Below, piece after piece: positions 27,238-36,936 of a stretch of DNA of 64,000 bases. A program made the position numbers and the translations under genes. The stretch is from Bdellovibrio reynosensis (GTDB lineage Bacteria > Bdellovibrionota > Bdellovibrionia > Bdellovibrionales > Bdellovibrionaceae): assembly GCF_022814725.1 (NCBI RefSeq), contig NZ_CP093442.1, positions 2,480,001 to 2,544,000 on the forward strand. The letters run 5' to 3'. The stretch's first letter is position 1. The number at the start of each line of letters is the position of its first letter. A model generated the notes under the pieces. That model was not told the origin of the DNA and did no database searches. It saw nothing but the letters and a program-made list of their open reading frames with translations.

Positions 27238-28860
27238 CTACTGCCAAGCAGCCTTGGTTAAATCAAATCCATAACGATTCACCGAGCCATCAGAAGTGAA
27301 AACTACTTTGACTGTGTGGCCTTCAATGGGTGCCGTATAAAGCCCGTTGTTGCGCCCAAAAATCTCTGTCACCTTGGTTCCGTTTTGATCAAAAAGTTCA
27401 ACTTTATCAAAATCAGCTTCCGTATTGAAAAGCGAAAAGTATAAAGAGATGCGCTTAGCTTGTGGGATATCTACGATAAATTCTTGGCGAGTGTTTGCAG
27501 CATAAGGGTGGGCCGTAGAAAATTTTAAATTTACCTTACTCCAGTTTGCCGGATCCGCAGGATCTGGCCATTCGGTGTTGGTAAGGGCGTAATAGGCGTT
27601 AGCAATACCTCGACGGATTTTTAAATTTCCCACTCGCTTAGATGTTGCCATGATTCGCGAGCGCACGCGTGTATTTAAAAGATCTGGTTTATCACTCCAC
27701 ATTAGGGCTGCAATTCCAGATACATGGGGAACTGCCATCGATGTTCCAGACATAGAAGTGTAATCACCATATAGATAAGATGAATAAATATTCACACCAG
27801 GTGCAGCGACATCAACCGTGTAGCGTCCATAGTTACTAAAATCAGCAAGCTGACCTTTGTTGGTAATGGCAGCAACAGAAATAACGTTAGCAACCTCATA
27901 GTTCGCTGGATAAGAAGGGGTCTTATCGTTATCGTTTTCATCGTTACCTGCAGAAGCTACGAACAAGGCGTTGGCTTTATGGGATTCTTCAATGGCTAAT
28001 TTTAAATTGGCAGAATAGCCGCCACCACCCCAAGAGTTTGAAAGTATCTTTGCACCCATTTTGTTTGCGTAATTAATTGCTTTGATGGCGGCATCCAATG
28101 TGCCTTCGCCTTCTTCGTCTAAAAATTTTACCGGAAGCATTGTCACGTGCCACGCTACGCCCACAATCCCCATGGCATCGTCACCAATCGCTCCCAATGT
28201 TCCTGCGACATGGGTGCCGTGCCCATAATCATCAAGGGGGTCTCCTGTTGGTTTGTCGGCTTTTACAAAGTTTGCGCCATGGATGTCATCGATGATGCCA
28301 TTGTTATCATCATCAACTCCTTCTTTTCCGTTTTCCTCTTTTTCATTCACCCAAATATTTTCTACTAAGTCGGGGTGAGTGTATTCCACCCCTGAATCAA
28401 TGATGGCGACTAAGATTTTTTTTGAACCTGTCGTGATATCCCAGGCTTTTTCGGCGTCAATATCCATATCCCTTACGCCCGGATTACGATCTATATCAGA
28501 TTGACCTATATTTCTTAATCCCCACAACAATCCCAACATCGGGTCATTCGGGATACGCGAAGCTTTGTAAATATAATTTGGCTCAGCGATATCAACCCAA
28601 GGATTTTCAGAAAGTATTTTGACTACTTCTTCTTGCAATTCAAATACGGGTCTACGGATCACGACGATATTTTGTTCTGGAATTGTGGATATCACTGTGG
28701 ATTTCAGACGAGCTTCAATTTCGTGGCGAGGTGAATGCACTGACAATTGCGGCTTTAGTTTTACGACGAATTCCCCGGGTACTGTCTTAATTTTTCCTGC
28801 TTGAGATAAAATTGGAAATTGAAAGATCAGGAATAACAGAAATAAAAAGCTCTTTTTCAC
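27238..28860 (-). CDS. Subtilisin-like serine protease (S8), copy 1
   Basis: A 540-residue secreted protease. Signal peptide MKKSFLFLLFLIFQFPIL; inhibitor-I9-type prodomain (VPGEFVVKLKPQ to IAEPNYIY); catalytic Asp in VAIIDSGVEYTHPDL, a calcium-type loop DDDNNGIIDD, His in DYGHGTHVAGT, and Ser in SGTSMAVPHVSG. A C-terminal beta domain (NTRQEFIVDIPQAKRISLYF... DKVELFDQNG...) ends NRYGFDLTKAAWQ. A GTG start at 28860 behind GAGGGG gives the cleanest signal peptide; another in-frame GTG lies four codons upstream. It belongs to a three-gene tandem array with the same architecture. Confidence 0.95.
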   Translation of the reverse strand: MKKSFLFLLFLIFQFPILSQAGKIKTVPGEFVVKLKPQLSVHSPRHEIEARLKSTVISTIPEQNIVVIRRPVFELQEEVVKILSENPWVDIAEPNYIYKASRIPNDPMLGLLWGLRNIGQSDIDRNPGVRDMDIDAEKAWDITTGSKKILVAIIDSGVEYTHPDLVENIWVNEKEENGKEGVDDDNNGIIDDIHGANFVKADKPTGDPLDDYGHGTHVAGTLGAIGDDAMGIVGVAWHVTMLPVKFLDEEGEGTLDAAIKAINYANKMGAKILSNSWGGGGYSANLKLAIEESHKANALFVASAGNDENDNDKTPSYPANYEVANVISVAAITNKGQLADFSNYGRYTVDVAAPGVNIYSSYLYGDYTSMSGTSMAVPHVSGIAALMWSDKPDLLNTRVRSRIMATSKRVGNLKIRRGIANAYYALTNTEWPDPADPANWSKVNLKFSTAHPYAANTRQEFIVDIPQAKRISLYFSLFNTEADFDKVELFDQNGTKVTEIFGRNNGLYTAPIEGHTVKVVFTSDGSVNRYGFDLTKAAWQ

Positions 28861-28945
28861 TGCGCCCCTCACAGAAAAGTTGTTTCAGCTACTAAGGAAA
28901 AGCCTAACAACCGATCGTGAGGGTGGCCAGGTGACTGATAACATT

Positions 28946-30247
28946 CTAACGAACTGTCAGTGCTGAATGTGCGCTGACCAATCCCGCTTTGGTTTTTCCT
29001 TGTAAGGATTTTAATGAGCGTGATGTTGCAACGATTCTTCTTTTTAGACCACGGCCCGAAAGGTCTGGTTCTTTTGCAGAAAGAAGAGCCGCTAAGCCGG
29101 AAACGTGCGGCGCTGCCATGGACGTACCGCTGTAATAACCATACTTCCCATTGTTAATAGTCGAAAGAATGTTAACCCCTGGTGCTGCCACATGCACTGT
29201 GCTTGCACCATAGTTTGAAAATTCAGCAAGCTTACCTTGGTTATCAACAGCAGCGACGGTCAGAATATTTGGCACATCATAAGAAGCTGGGTAACGGGGA
29301 TTTTTATCATTGTCATTTGTTTCATTTCCAGAGGCGACAACAAACAGGGCGCCCGCTTCGTTCGTTTTTTCAATGGCTTCTTTCAGAGTTTCTGAAACTC
29401 CACCACCACCCCATGAATTGTTTAAAATTTTTGCTCCCATTTTGGTTGCGTAGTTAACACCTTTTAAAGCCGCGAATAACGAACCACTGCCAGATGCCTT
29501 TAAGAATTTAATCGCCATAAGGCGAACTTCCCACGCTACACCAGCGCCACCAATGCCATTATTGGCTTTAGCCCCAATGGTACCAGCGCAGTGGGTGCCA
29601 TGGCCATGATCATCCCAAGGACTGCCGGTGGGCTTATCTGGAATTTCGAAATTGGCACCGTAGATATCATCAACTATTCCATTGCTGTCATCATCGACGC
29701 CACTTTTTCCGTTCAGTTCTATTGTGTTCGTCCACATGTTTTCTTTTAAATCAGGATGAAAGTAATCAATTCCTGAATCAATCACGGCAACTATAACTTT
29801 TTTTGAACCTGTCGTGATATCCCAAGCTTTATCCACAGAGATATCCATACCGGCAACACCAAGGCGGCGCTGATAATCATATTGCCCGGTATTTTTTAAT
29901 CCCCACATCAACGTAAACATAGGGTCTGTGGCAGACTTGTTCATATGGTAGATATAGTTGGGCTCAATAATTTTAATATTTGGATCTTCTGCGAGAATAT
30001 CAATAGCCGAAGACTGCAGCTCAAACACAGGGCGACGAAGAAGAACTGTGTTTTGTTCCGGGATCACATCAATAACAAAGCCCGCGCCCGCATCGAGCTG
30101 ATGAATAACATCAAGCACAGAAACTGAATCTTTAAACTTAATAACATATTCACCAGGAACTGCATCAACTGCAGCCAACAGTTCAGAGCCAAGACCTAAG
30201 AAAAAAAACAAAAGCCCACAAGAAGCTTTTTTAAAATTCAACTCCAA
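28946..30247 (-). CDS. Subtilisin-like serine protease (S8), copy 2, short form
   Basis: A 433-residue subtilase. Signal segment CGLLFFFLGLGSELLAAV; prodomain VPGEYVIKFKDS to IIEPNYIY; catalytic Asp in VAVIDSGIDYFHPDL; loop VDDDSNGIVDDIYGANF; His in GHGTHCAGTIG; Ser in YSGTSMAAPHVSG. It ends soon after the catalytic domain (SAHSALTVR), so it lacks the C-terminal beta domain present in the two flanking paralogues. The triad is intact, so it should be active. It is the middle of the three-gene array and was probably made by duplication with loss of the tail. Confidence 0.95.
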   Translation of the reverse strand: MELNFKKASCGLLFFFLGLGSELLAAVDAVPGEYVIKFKDSVSVLDVIHQLDAGAGFVIDVIPEQNTVLLRRPVFELQSSAIDILAEDPNIKIIEPNYIYHMNKSATDPMFTLMWGLKNTGQYDYQRRLGVAGMDISVDKAWDITTGSKKVIVAVIDSGIDYFHPDLKENMWTNTIELNGKSGVDDDSNGIVDDIYGANFEIPDKPTGSPWDDHGHGTHCAGTIGAKANNGIGGAGVAWEVRLMAIKFLKASGSGSLFAALKGVNYATKMGAKILNNSWGGGGVSETLKEAIEKTNEAGALFVVASGNETNDNDKNPRYPASYDVPNILTVAAVDNQGKLAEFSNYGASTVHVAAPGVNILSTINNGKYGYYSGTSMAAPHVSGLAALLSAKEPDLSGRGLKRRIVATSRSLKSLQGKTKAGLVSAHSALTVR

Positions 30248-30340
30248 AGACGTCCTCCTCGCAAAGAATGTTTGGAAATCTTAGCAAGTGACGTGAATTC
30301 GCTATAGAGCTATTTATCTGTTCCTTTACATGACCTTAAA

Positions 30341-30370
30341 AATAAAAAAGGCCGTCTTGCGACGACCTTT
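30341..30370 (-). terminator. Intrinsic terminator of subtilase copy 3
   Basis: Stem AAGGCCGTC/GACGACCTT with loop TTGC (30348-30370) and one mispair. On the minus strand a T-rich run follows (A-rich 30338-30348 on the plus strand). It lies 25 bases beyond the stop of the third subtilase. Confidence 0.82.
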
Positions 30371-30394
30371 CTAGTTTCAGATTTTTAAAGCGCT

Positions 30395-32038
30395 TTATTT
30401 CCAAGCAGCTTTTGTAATGTCGAAACCATAACGGTTCACTGAATCATCTGAAGTGAACACGATTTTCACATACTCGCCAGGAATTGGTGTAGAGAATGAA
30501 TCATCGTTTTTACCGCTAATTGAGGCTAATTTTTTTCCAGAAGCATCGTACAATTCGACCTTATCGTAATCTCTTTCTGTGTCGAATTTAGAGAAGTATA
30601 AAGCGATTTGTTGTGCGCCTGGTACACGAACTTCATATGTTTCGTTCGTTTTTTCTTTGTATGGATGTGCAGAAGAAACACTGACTGCAACAGTTGCCCA
30701 GTTTGCTGGATCGTTTGGATCTGGCTGCGGAAGAGTGTTCGTTAACATCGCATAAGCATTCGCCATACCTGCTTTTGATTTTCCTCGAAGACCGGCGATT
30801 GGTTTTGCTGTTGTAACGATTCTTTCTTTCATTTCGACGTTTGAAAGATTCGGCTCATTACTTTTTAGAAGTACCGCCATACCTGACACGTGAGGAGCTG
30901 CCATTGAAGTTCCTGACCATGAATCATAACCGCCACCTTTGATAGACGAATAAACATTCACACCCGGAGCACCAACGTGCACTTTTGTTTTACCGTAGTT
31001 AGAAAAAGAAGCAATTTGACCGCGGTTATCAACAGCCGCGACAGAAACGATGTTCGCAACATCATAAGTAGCAGGGTAGGTAGGGTTTGCGTCGTTGTTG
31101 TTTGATTCATTACCAGCAGCAGCTACGAAAAGTGTATTTGCTTGGTGAGATCTTTCAATTGCTTGTTTTAAAGTTTCAGAATAGCCACCGCCACCCCAAG
31201 AGTTTGAAAGAATCACTGCGCCCATCTTAACTGCGTAGTCGATACCTTTAAGTGCGCCTTCTAATGAACCAGAACCACTAGCTGATAGGAACTTAACGCC
31301 CATCAAACGCACGTTCCAAGCTACACCCACGATCCCGCGACCATCGTTACCTGTAGCACCGATAGTGCCAGAGCAGTGTGAACCGTGACCGTGGTCATCT
31401 AGAGGATTTCCAGTTGGTTTATTCGAATCTACGAAGTTAGCACCATGGATGTCATCGACGATACCGTTGTTGTCGTCATCCACTCCCGCTTGACCTTTGG
31501 CTTCAGCTTCATTGATCCAAAGATTTTCTTTCAAATCCGGATGGTTGTAATCGATACCAGTATCGATCACCGCAACAATTATATCTCTGTTACCAGTTGT
31601 GATGTCCCAAGCTTGCTCCGCGCCCACATCCATTCCGGCAATACCTTCACGGCGTTGAGAGTCTTGTTGTCCTGTGTTTTTGATCCCCCAAAGATTTCCC
31701 AACAAAGGATCATTTGAAGTTTTATTGATGCGATAAATGAAGTTCGGTTCAACGATATCAACCAACGGATTTTCGGAAAGTGTTTTGATAACGTTAGATT
31801 GAATTTCAAAAACCGGGCGCTTAATCACCACGATGTTTTGACCCGGAATGGTAGACTTAACATATGAACCAAGAGCTTGGCTCAAAGTGTGGACAGAGGA
31901 TTGAGCAGAAACTGTATCCTTTAGTTTTACGATATATTCGCCCGGTACTGATTCAGGAGCTGCTGCAAAAGAATTAGCTGCCGTAAAAATCACTCCTACA
32001 AGGCCTGCTGTGAAGGCTCTTCCGATAAGCCTAACCAT
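30395..32038 (-). CDS. Subtilisin-like serine protease (S8), copy 3
   Basis: A 547-residue secreted subtilase. The signal peptide MVRLIGRAFTAGLVGVIFTA ends near AANSFAAA; prodomain VPGEYIVKLKDT to VEPNFIY; catalytic Asp in VAVIDTGIDYNHPDL, loop DDDNNGIVDDIHGANF, His in DHGHGSHCSGT, Ser in WSGTSMAAPHVSG. A C-terminal domain ends NRYGFDITKAAWK, nearly identical to copy 1. The ATG at 32038 has AAGGAGGATTTT immediately upstream and starts the signal peptide; the longer frame to 32080 was rejected. It is the first-transcribed of the array and has its own terminator. Confidence 0.96.
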   Translation of the reverse strand: MVRLIGRAFTAGLVGVIFTAANSFAAAPESVPGEYIVKLKDTVSAQSSVHTLSQALGSYVKSTIPGQNIVVIKRPVFEIQSNVIKTLSENPLVDIVEPNFIYRINKTSNDPLLGNLWGIKNTGQQDSQRREGIAGMDVGAEQAWDITTGNRDIIVAVIDTGIDYNHPDLKENLWINEAEAKGQAGVDDDNNGIVDDIHGANFVDSNKPTGNPLDDHGHGSHCSGTIGATGNDGRGIVGVAWNVRLMGVKFLSASGSGSLEGALKGIDYAVKMGAVILSNSWGGGGYSETLKQAIERSHQANTLFVAAAGNESNNNDANPTYPATYDVANIVSVAAVDNRGQIASFSNYGKTKVHVGAPGVNVYSSIKGGGYDSWSGTSMAAPHVSGMAVLLKSNEPNLSNVEMKERIVTTAKPIAGLRGKSKAGMANAYAMLTNTLPQPDPNDPANWATVAVSVSSAHPYKEKTNETYEVRVPGAQQIALYFSKFDTERDYDKVELYDASGKKLASISGKNDDSFSTPIPGEYVKIVFTSDDSVNRYGFDITKAAWK

Positions 32039-32171
32039 AAAATCCTCCTTCAATTGGGGTATAAGACGTCCCAGTTCCAAAATGGTACCAATGTGAAGGT
32101 GAGCTGGTTATTTATTTTTTTCGTTCGCTTTAGGCGAGGTGATTTTTAGGATGAAGGTCTAGGAAATTAGA

Positions 32172-32420
32172 CTAAGAAACAGCTTTTTTACTGGATGTTG
32201 GTTTTGATTCTAGATCAATAAATCCAAAACTTAACTGCACCGGAGATGCGAGTGCCACTACGCGATCCGGATTTTCAGCAATTTCTTTTCGTTCTGATGG
32301 GGTCGTTACGATAGTTCCTGTCGAAGATTTAATAAGATGTTTGATAAAGGCTTCCTTCACACTGTCAGGTGCATTCTTATTAAAGCCTAGTTCTGCCATT
32401 AATTGGTCAATCTTCTTCAT
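32172..32420 (-). CDS. Small hypothetical protein
   Basis: An 82-residue cytoplasmic-looking protein: MKKIDQLMAELGFNKNAPDSVKEAFIKHL, a polar middle (SSTGTIVTTPSERKEIAENPD), then ALASPVQLSFGFIDLESKPTSSKKAVS. No signal peptide, membrane segment or known family was found. The start has GGATTTTCAATG, a weak site. It lies between the subtilase array and the sdhCAB terminator. It may be a lineage-specific small protein; moderately sure it is real, because the frame is clean and the composition normal. Confidence 0.5.
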   Translation of the reverse strand: MKKIDQLMAELGFNKNAPDSVKEAFIKHLIKSSTGTIVTTPSERKEIAENPDRVVALASPVQLSFGFIDLESKPTSSKKAVS

Positions 32421-32540
32421 TGAAAATCCTTACGCCTTAAGTCTAGTTCGGTATTTTGCTGAAGAAGCTTTATGAAGATTTCAAAAGAAGTTGATCAACG
32501 ATGTCTCTAATTGAAACACCGTAAACTTACTGAGTGGTTA

Positions 32541-32571
32541 AAAAAAAAGAGGAGCCAAATGGCTCCTCTTT
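32541..32571 (-). terminator. Intrinsic terminator of the sdhCAB operon
   Basis: Perfect stem AGAGGAGCC/GGCTCCTCT with loop AAAT (about 32549-32569). On the minus strand a long T run follows (the A-tract 32540-32548). It lies 26 bases past the sdhB stop. Confidence 0.92.
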
Positions 32572-32596
32572 AATCTTACTTTTTGAAGGTTAGAGA

Positions 32597-33385
32597 CTAA
32601 CCAGCGCCGCCGTCTTTATGTTTCGGACGTTGAGTCGCGCTAGCCACAAAGAACTCACGATTCATGCGCGAGATATTTGTTAATGAGATGTCCTTAGGAC
32701 AAGCCACTTCACACGCACCCGTTGTCGTGCACGATCCAAAACCTTCAGCATCCATCGCGCCAACCATTTTAATTGCGCGTTCTTTTCTTTCAACCTGACC
32801 TTGCGGAAGCAAAGCCATGTGAGAGATTTTTGCTGAAGTGAATAGGGCTGCAGAAGCATTTTTACAAGCAGCCACGCAAGCTCCACAACCAATACAAGTT
32901 GCCGAAGACATCGCTTCATCAGCGTCTGCCTTAGGAACTAGGATTGAGTTTGCATCCACTGCATTTCCGGCATTTTCAGAGATGTAACCACCAGCTGAAA
33001 TGATGCGGTCTAAAGCAGATCTATTCACCATCAAGTCTTTGATCACTGGAAAAGCTTGGGCTCTCCACGGTTCTAAAGTCAGAACTTCACCGTCATCAAA
33101 ATTTCTCATGTGCAATTGGCAGACTGTTGTTGAACGAAGGCGGCCATGGGCTTCGCCATCGATCACAAATCCACATGATCCACAGATTCCTTCACGGCAA
33201 TCGTGATCAAAGGCAATTGGTTCGTCGCCTTTAGAAATCAATTCTTCATTAACTGCATCAAGCATTTCCAAGAAAGAAGCATCTTCAGAAACGTTCTTAG
33301 CCTGATATTCCACGAAACCACCCTGATCCTTAGGACCTTTTTGGCGCCATACTTTCAATGTTAGATTCAATAATTTTCCAGCCAT
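32597..33385 (-). CDS. sdhB: Succinate dehydrogenase/fumarate reductase iron-sulfur subunit
   Basis: A 262-residue electron-transfer subunit. Cysteine motifs are in order: [2Fe-2S] CREGICGSC then C about 12 residues later (STTVC), [4Fe-4S] [11 protein letters not shown], and [3Fe-4S] [12 protein letters not shown]. It passes electrons from the flavoprotein to the quinone site at the membrane. It is last in the leftward sdhC-sdhA-sdhB operon, 10 bases behind sdhA, with a terminator downstream. The C-sub, A, B order and the single cytochrome subunit fit the B-type (Bacillus/Wolinella-like) complex. Direction of catalysis cannot be read from the sequence. Confidence 0.96.
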   Translation of the reverse strand: MAGKLLNLTLKVWRQKGPKDQGGFVEYQAKNVSEDASFLEMLDAVNEELISKGDEPIAFDHDCREGICGSCGFVIDGEAHGRLRSTTVCQLHMRNFDDGEVLTLEPWRAQAFPVIKDLMVNRSALDRIISAGGYISENAGNAVDANSILVPKADADEAMSSATCIGCGACVAACKNASAALFTSAKISHMALLPQGQVERKERAIKMVGAMDAEGFGSCTTTGACEVACPKDISLTNISRMNREFFVASATQRPKHKDGGAG

Positions 33386-33395
33386 CTTAAGCCTC

Positions 33396-35312
33396 TTATT
33401 TATAGCTACGAGTTGCTAAGTGAACGTTTTCAAATTGAAGTTCTTCTGTATGACGAGTTTCAGGAACGCCATCGCCGTTGTATTCCCAAGCAGCTACGTG
33501 GCAGAAATTCGCGTCATCACGTTTTGCTTCACCGTCAATTTGGTATTCTTCACGATAGTGACCACCGCATGATTCTTTGCGTTCTAAAGCATCACGGCAC
33601 ATCAACTCACCAAGCTCGATGAAGTCAGCAACACGGCCCGCTTTTTCAAGCTCAACGTTCAAGTAATTTGCATCACCTGGAACGCGCACGTTTTGCCAGA
33701 ATTCTTCTTTCAATTTTGGTATTAGTTCTAAGGCTTTTTTCAAACCTTGTTCATTACGAGCCATTCCACAGTATTCCCACATGATGTGACCAAGTTCTTT
33801 ATGGAAGCTGTCCACTGTGCGGTTACCTTGGATAGACATTAGTTTTTGAATTTCTTTTTTAACGCCGTCTTCAGCTGCTTTAAATGCATCATGGGTAGCA
33901 GAAACTTTTTCTAGTTTCGTTCCACCGATGTAGTTGCCGATTGTTGATGGCAATACAAAGTAACCGTCAGCCAAACCTTGCATCAACGCCGAAGCACCCA
34001 AACGATTTGCCCCGTGGTCAGAGAAGTTAGCTTCACCCGCTACGAAAAGACCTGGAATAGTAGATTCCAAGTTATAATCAACCCACAAGCCACCCATAGT
34101 GTAGTGTGGAGCAGGGTAGATCATCATTGGCATTTTGTATGGGTTATCGCCTGTGATCTTTTCATACATTTCAAAAAGATTTCCGTAACGCTCAGAAATT
34201 TTATCTACACCTAAGCGCTGGATGGCATCTTTGAAATCTAGGTAAACGGCTTTACCAGTTTCATTTACGCCACGGCCTTCATCACAACGGTACTTCGCTT
34301 GGCGGGAAGCAACGTCACGCGGAGCCAAGTTACCAAATGAAGGGTAAACTCGCTCTAGATAGTAATCTCTTTCGTTTTCTGGAATCTCGTTTGGATGACG
34401 TTTGTCACCTTGGGCCTTAGGAACCCATACGCGCCCATCATTACGAAGAGATTCAGACATCAATGTCAGTTTTGATTGGTTTTCACCGTGTACAGGAATG
34501 CACGTTGGATGGATTTGCGTGAAGCAAGGGTTCGCAAAGTAAGCGCCACGTTTGTGAGCTTTCCAAGCTGCTGTCACCGCGCAGTTCATAGCATTCGTAG
34601 AAAGGAAGAACACGTTAGAATAACCACCGCTGGCAATAATAACTGCATCAGCCTCGTGGGATTCAATTTCGCCGGTGTTTAAGTTACGAACAACGATACC
34701 GCGAGCTTTTCCATCGATCATCACTAGATCAAGCATCTCGCGACGAGTGCGAAGCTCTACTGTGCCAGCGTCCACTTGTCTCATCATTTCAGAGTAAGCA
34801 CCTAATAAAAGCTGCTGACCAGTTTGACCGCGGGCATAGAATGTTCTTGAAACTTGCGCACCACCGAATGAACGGTTTGCTAAAGTTCCGCCGTATTCAC
34901 GAGCAAATGGCACGCCTTGAGCCACCATTTGATCAATGATGTTTGCAGATACTTCAGCTAAGCGGAAAACGTTGGCTTCACGTGCCCGGAAGTCGCCACC
35001 TTTTACAGTGTCGTAGAAAAGACGGTAAGTTGAGTCGCCATCGTTTTGGTAGTTTTTCGCAGCATTAATACCACCTTGAGCCGCCACGGAATGGGCGCGG
35101 CGAGGGGAATCATGAATACAGAATGCTTTTACTTTATAACCAAGCTCACCCAAAGAAGCGGCCGCTGAAGCACCGGCAAGACCAGTACCAACTACGATGA
35201 CAGAATGTTTTCTTTTGTTCGCAGGGTTCACCAGCTTATAGTTGAACTTTGAACTTTCCCATTTTTTTTCAATAGGGCCACTAGGGATTTTACTATCAAG
35301 TTTTTTAGACAT
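33396..35312 (-). CDS. sdhA: Succinate dehydrogenase/fumarate reductase flavoprotein subunit
   Basis: A 638-residue flavoprotein. The FAD-binding motif [21 protein letters not shown] lies near residue 38, the flavinylation histidine is in [14 protein letters not shown]-type context (HSVAAQGG), and the substrate-binding loops are [11 protein letters not shown] and [11 protein letters not shown]-like [15 protein letters not shown]. The late [19 protein letters not shown] is diagnostic. Oxidises succinate to fumarate, or the reverse. It sits 12 bases after sdhC and 10 before sdhB. The length is typical of B-type enzymes. Confidence 0.97.
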   Translation of the reverse strand: MSKKLDSKIPSGPIEKKWESSKFNYKLVNPANKRKHSVIVVGTGLAGASAAASLGELGYKVKAFCIHDSPRRAHSVAAQGGINAAKNYQNDGDSTYRLFYDTVKGGDFRAREANVFRLAEVSANIIDQMVAQGVPFAREYGGTLANRSFGGAQVSRTFYARGQTGQQLLLGAYSEMMRQVDAGTVELRTRREMLDLVMIDGKARGIVVRNLNTGEIESHEADAVIIASGGYSNVFFLSTNAMNCAVTAAWKAHKRGAYFANPCFTQIHPTCIPVHGENQSKLTLMSESLRNDGRVWVPKAQGDKRHPNEIPENERDYYLERVYPSFGNLAPRDVASRQAKYRCDEGRGVNETGKAVYLDFKDAIQRLGVDKISERYGNLFEMYEKITGDNPYKMPMMIYPAPHYTMGGLWVDYNLESTIPGLFVAGEANFSDHGANRLGASALMQGLADGYFVLPSTIGNYIGGTKLEKVSATHDAFKAAEDGVKKEIQKLMSIQGNRTVDSFHKELGHIMWEYCGMARNEQGLKKALELIPKLKEEFWQNVRVPGDANYLNVELEKAGRVADFIELGELMCRDALERKESCGGHYREEYQIDGEAKRDDANFCHVAAWEYNGDGVPETRHTEELQFENVHLATRSYK

Positions 35313-35324
35313 TTCTCATTCCTT

Positions 35325-35984
35325 TTAGCGCGTGAGGAAAAGATAAAGAGGTTGAGCGATAAAACCTAAAGCTACGATCACCGCGTAAGCGATGCTTAGC
35401 TTTGCCCACACGGGGCGGTAAGTGCCTTCCATCAATCCCAAAGATTGGAATGTGGAGCCAACACCGTGACTAAGATGGAAACCTAAAAGAATCAAAGCAA
35501 CCACATACCAAGCAACATAAGCTGGGCTTTGGAAAACTTCTTCCATCAGTTTTGCTAGGTCACGCATCACCACGCCATTCACGTTCGTTTCATAGTAGGT
35601 GCCGAACTTAAAAGTAGCGATATGAAGAATAACGAAAACCAGGATCAAAGATCCTTGGATTGCCATCGTACGTGAAGCAAGGGAAACTCTTTTCGCGCCC
35701 TTAGCCTGTACTGCATACTTCTGTTGTTTAGCTGCGCGGTTAGCAGCAGTGAGTGAAAAGGCCATGTACACGTGCACAAGCAAAGCTAAAACCAAAACCG
35801 TTTCAGCAACGTAAATTAAATTACCGCTTGTTAGTGCGTGCCCGTAAGCATTGTAGGCATCGTTACTAATAAAAATTAATAAATTACCCGCCATATGCGC
35901 TAGCACAAAGCCAGCCCAAATCAGACCTGTAATTCCCATCACGTATTTCTTCCCGACGGTGGAACCGAGAAACCCAGACAACAT
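35325..35984 (-). CDS. sdhC: Succinate dehydrogenase/fumarate reductase cytochrome b subunit
   Basis: A 219-residue membrane anchor with five hydrophobic helices and conserved histidines that would ligate haem (FVLAHMAGNLL, VLALLVHVYMAF, LVFVILHIATF, LGFHLSHGVGS). This matches the single-subunit B-type cytochrome b558 family. The ATG at 35984 with AAGGAG upstream was chosen; a TTG nine codons earlier also fits the frame but has no better site. First gene of the sdhCAB operon, diverging from etfB; the 170-base gap must hold both promoters. Confidence 0.93.
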   Translation of the reverse strand: MLSGFLGSTVGKKYVMGITGLIWAGFVLAHMAGNLLIFISNDAYNAYGHALTSGNLIYVAETVLVLALLVHVYMAFSLTAANRAAKQQKYAVQAKGAKRVSLASRTMAIQGSLILVFVILHIATFKFGTYYETNVNGVVMRDLAKLMEEVFQSPAYVAWYVVALILLGFHLSHGVGSTFQSLGLMEGTYRPVWAKLSIAYAVIVALGFIAQPLYLFLTR

Positions 35985-36153
35985 GGCCAAAGACTCCTTG
36001 TATTTTCTCAATAAGCTTCCAGTTAACTTACTCTTTTGGACTGTAATTTGTCTATGACACCCGTCATGTTTCGCGACACGTTAAATATGGAATTTAGTTT
36101 TGCCTTTCTTAGACTTGCGATAGAACAAATCCTCTAAAAAACGGGGTAAAAAC

Positions 36154-36927
36154 ATGAAGATTTTTGTGTGTATCAAGCAGGTGCCTGACACCGAAACAAA
36201 GATTAAAATCTCTCCCGACCAAACCGGTATCGACTCGGCGGGAATTAAATGGGTTTTAAACCCTTATGACGAATACGCAGTAGAAGAAGCTGTGAAGCTT
36301 CGCGACGCAAACCCAGGTTCGCAAGTTTGGGTACTTAGCGCAGGACCAAAGACTCGCGTTGTTGAATCTTTGCGTACGGCCTTGGCGATGGGTGCTGATG
36401 AAGCCATCGTAATCAATGCTGAAAACCTTGATAATTTTGCAACTGCAAAAGCTTTAGCAGAAGTGATTAAAGCTGAAGGCGGAGCAAAAGTTATTTTCTC
36501 TGGCAAACTTGCGATTGATGATAACGCTTCTTCAGTAAGCCAAATGTTAGCTGAATTCTTAAATGTTCCTCACTCCACGGTGGTTTCTAAATTCACATTT
36601 GCTGGTGAAAACGTAGTGGTTGAGCGTGATGTTGAAGGCGGAGCTAAAGAAGTTGTGCAAATGATGACTCCAGCAGTTGTTGGTGCGAACAAGGGTTTAA
36701 ATATGCCTCGTTACGCAAGTCTTCCTGGCATCATGAAGGCTAAAAAGAAAGTTATCAAAGAAGTTGAATTCGCATCTTTGAACATTCCTGCAACTGACGT
36801 GAAAGTAAAATACTCTGGCATGACACTTCCTGCAGAAAAACCACCTGTGAAAATGATTTCAGGTGATGCTGCGGCTCAAGCAAGTGAGCTTGTTAAACTT
36901 CTTCGCGACGAAGCGAAAGTTCTGTAA
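36154..36927 (+). CDS. etfB: Electron transfer flavoprotein beta subunit
   Basis: A 257-residue EtfB: MKIFVCIKQVPDTETKIKI, then GIKWVLNPYDEYAVEEAVKL and the AMP-binding-type GADEAIVIN stretch; the signature VQMMTPAVVGANKGLNMPRYASLPGIMKAKKK is present. It forms a heterodimer with EtfA and shuttles electrons from acyl-CoA and other dehydrogenases to the quinone pool. The start has GGGG in front of AAAAAC. It is followed by etfA nine bases later and diverges from the sdh operon, so two electron-entry systems share an intergenic region. Confidence 0.97.
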   Translation: MKIFVCIKQVPDTETKIKISPDQTGIDSAGIKWVLNPYDEYAVEEAVKLRDANPGSQVWVLSAGPKTRVVESLRTALAMGADEAIVINAENLDNFATAKALAEVIKAEGGAKVIFSGKLAIDDNASSVSQMLAEFLNVPHSTVVSKFTFAGENVVVERDVEGGAKEVVQMMTPAVVGANKGLNMPRYASLPGIMKAKKKVIKEVEFASLNIPATDVKVKYSGMTLPAEKPPVKMISGDAAAQASELVKLLRDEAKVL

Positions 36928-36936
36928 GGGGCAAAA

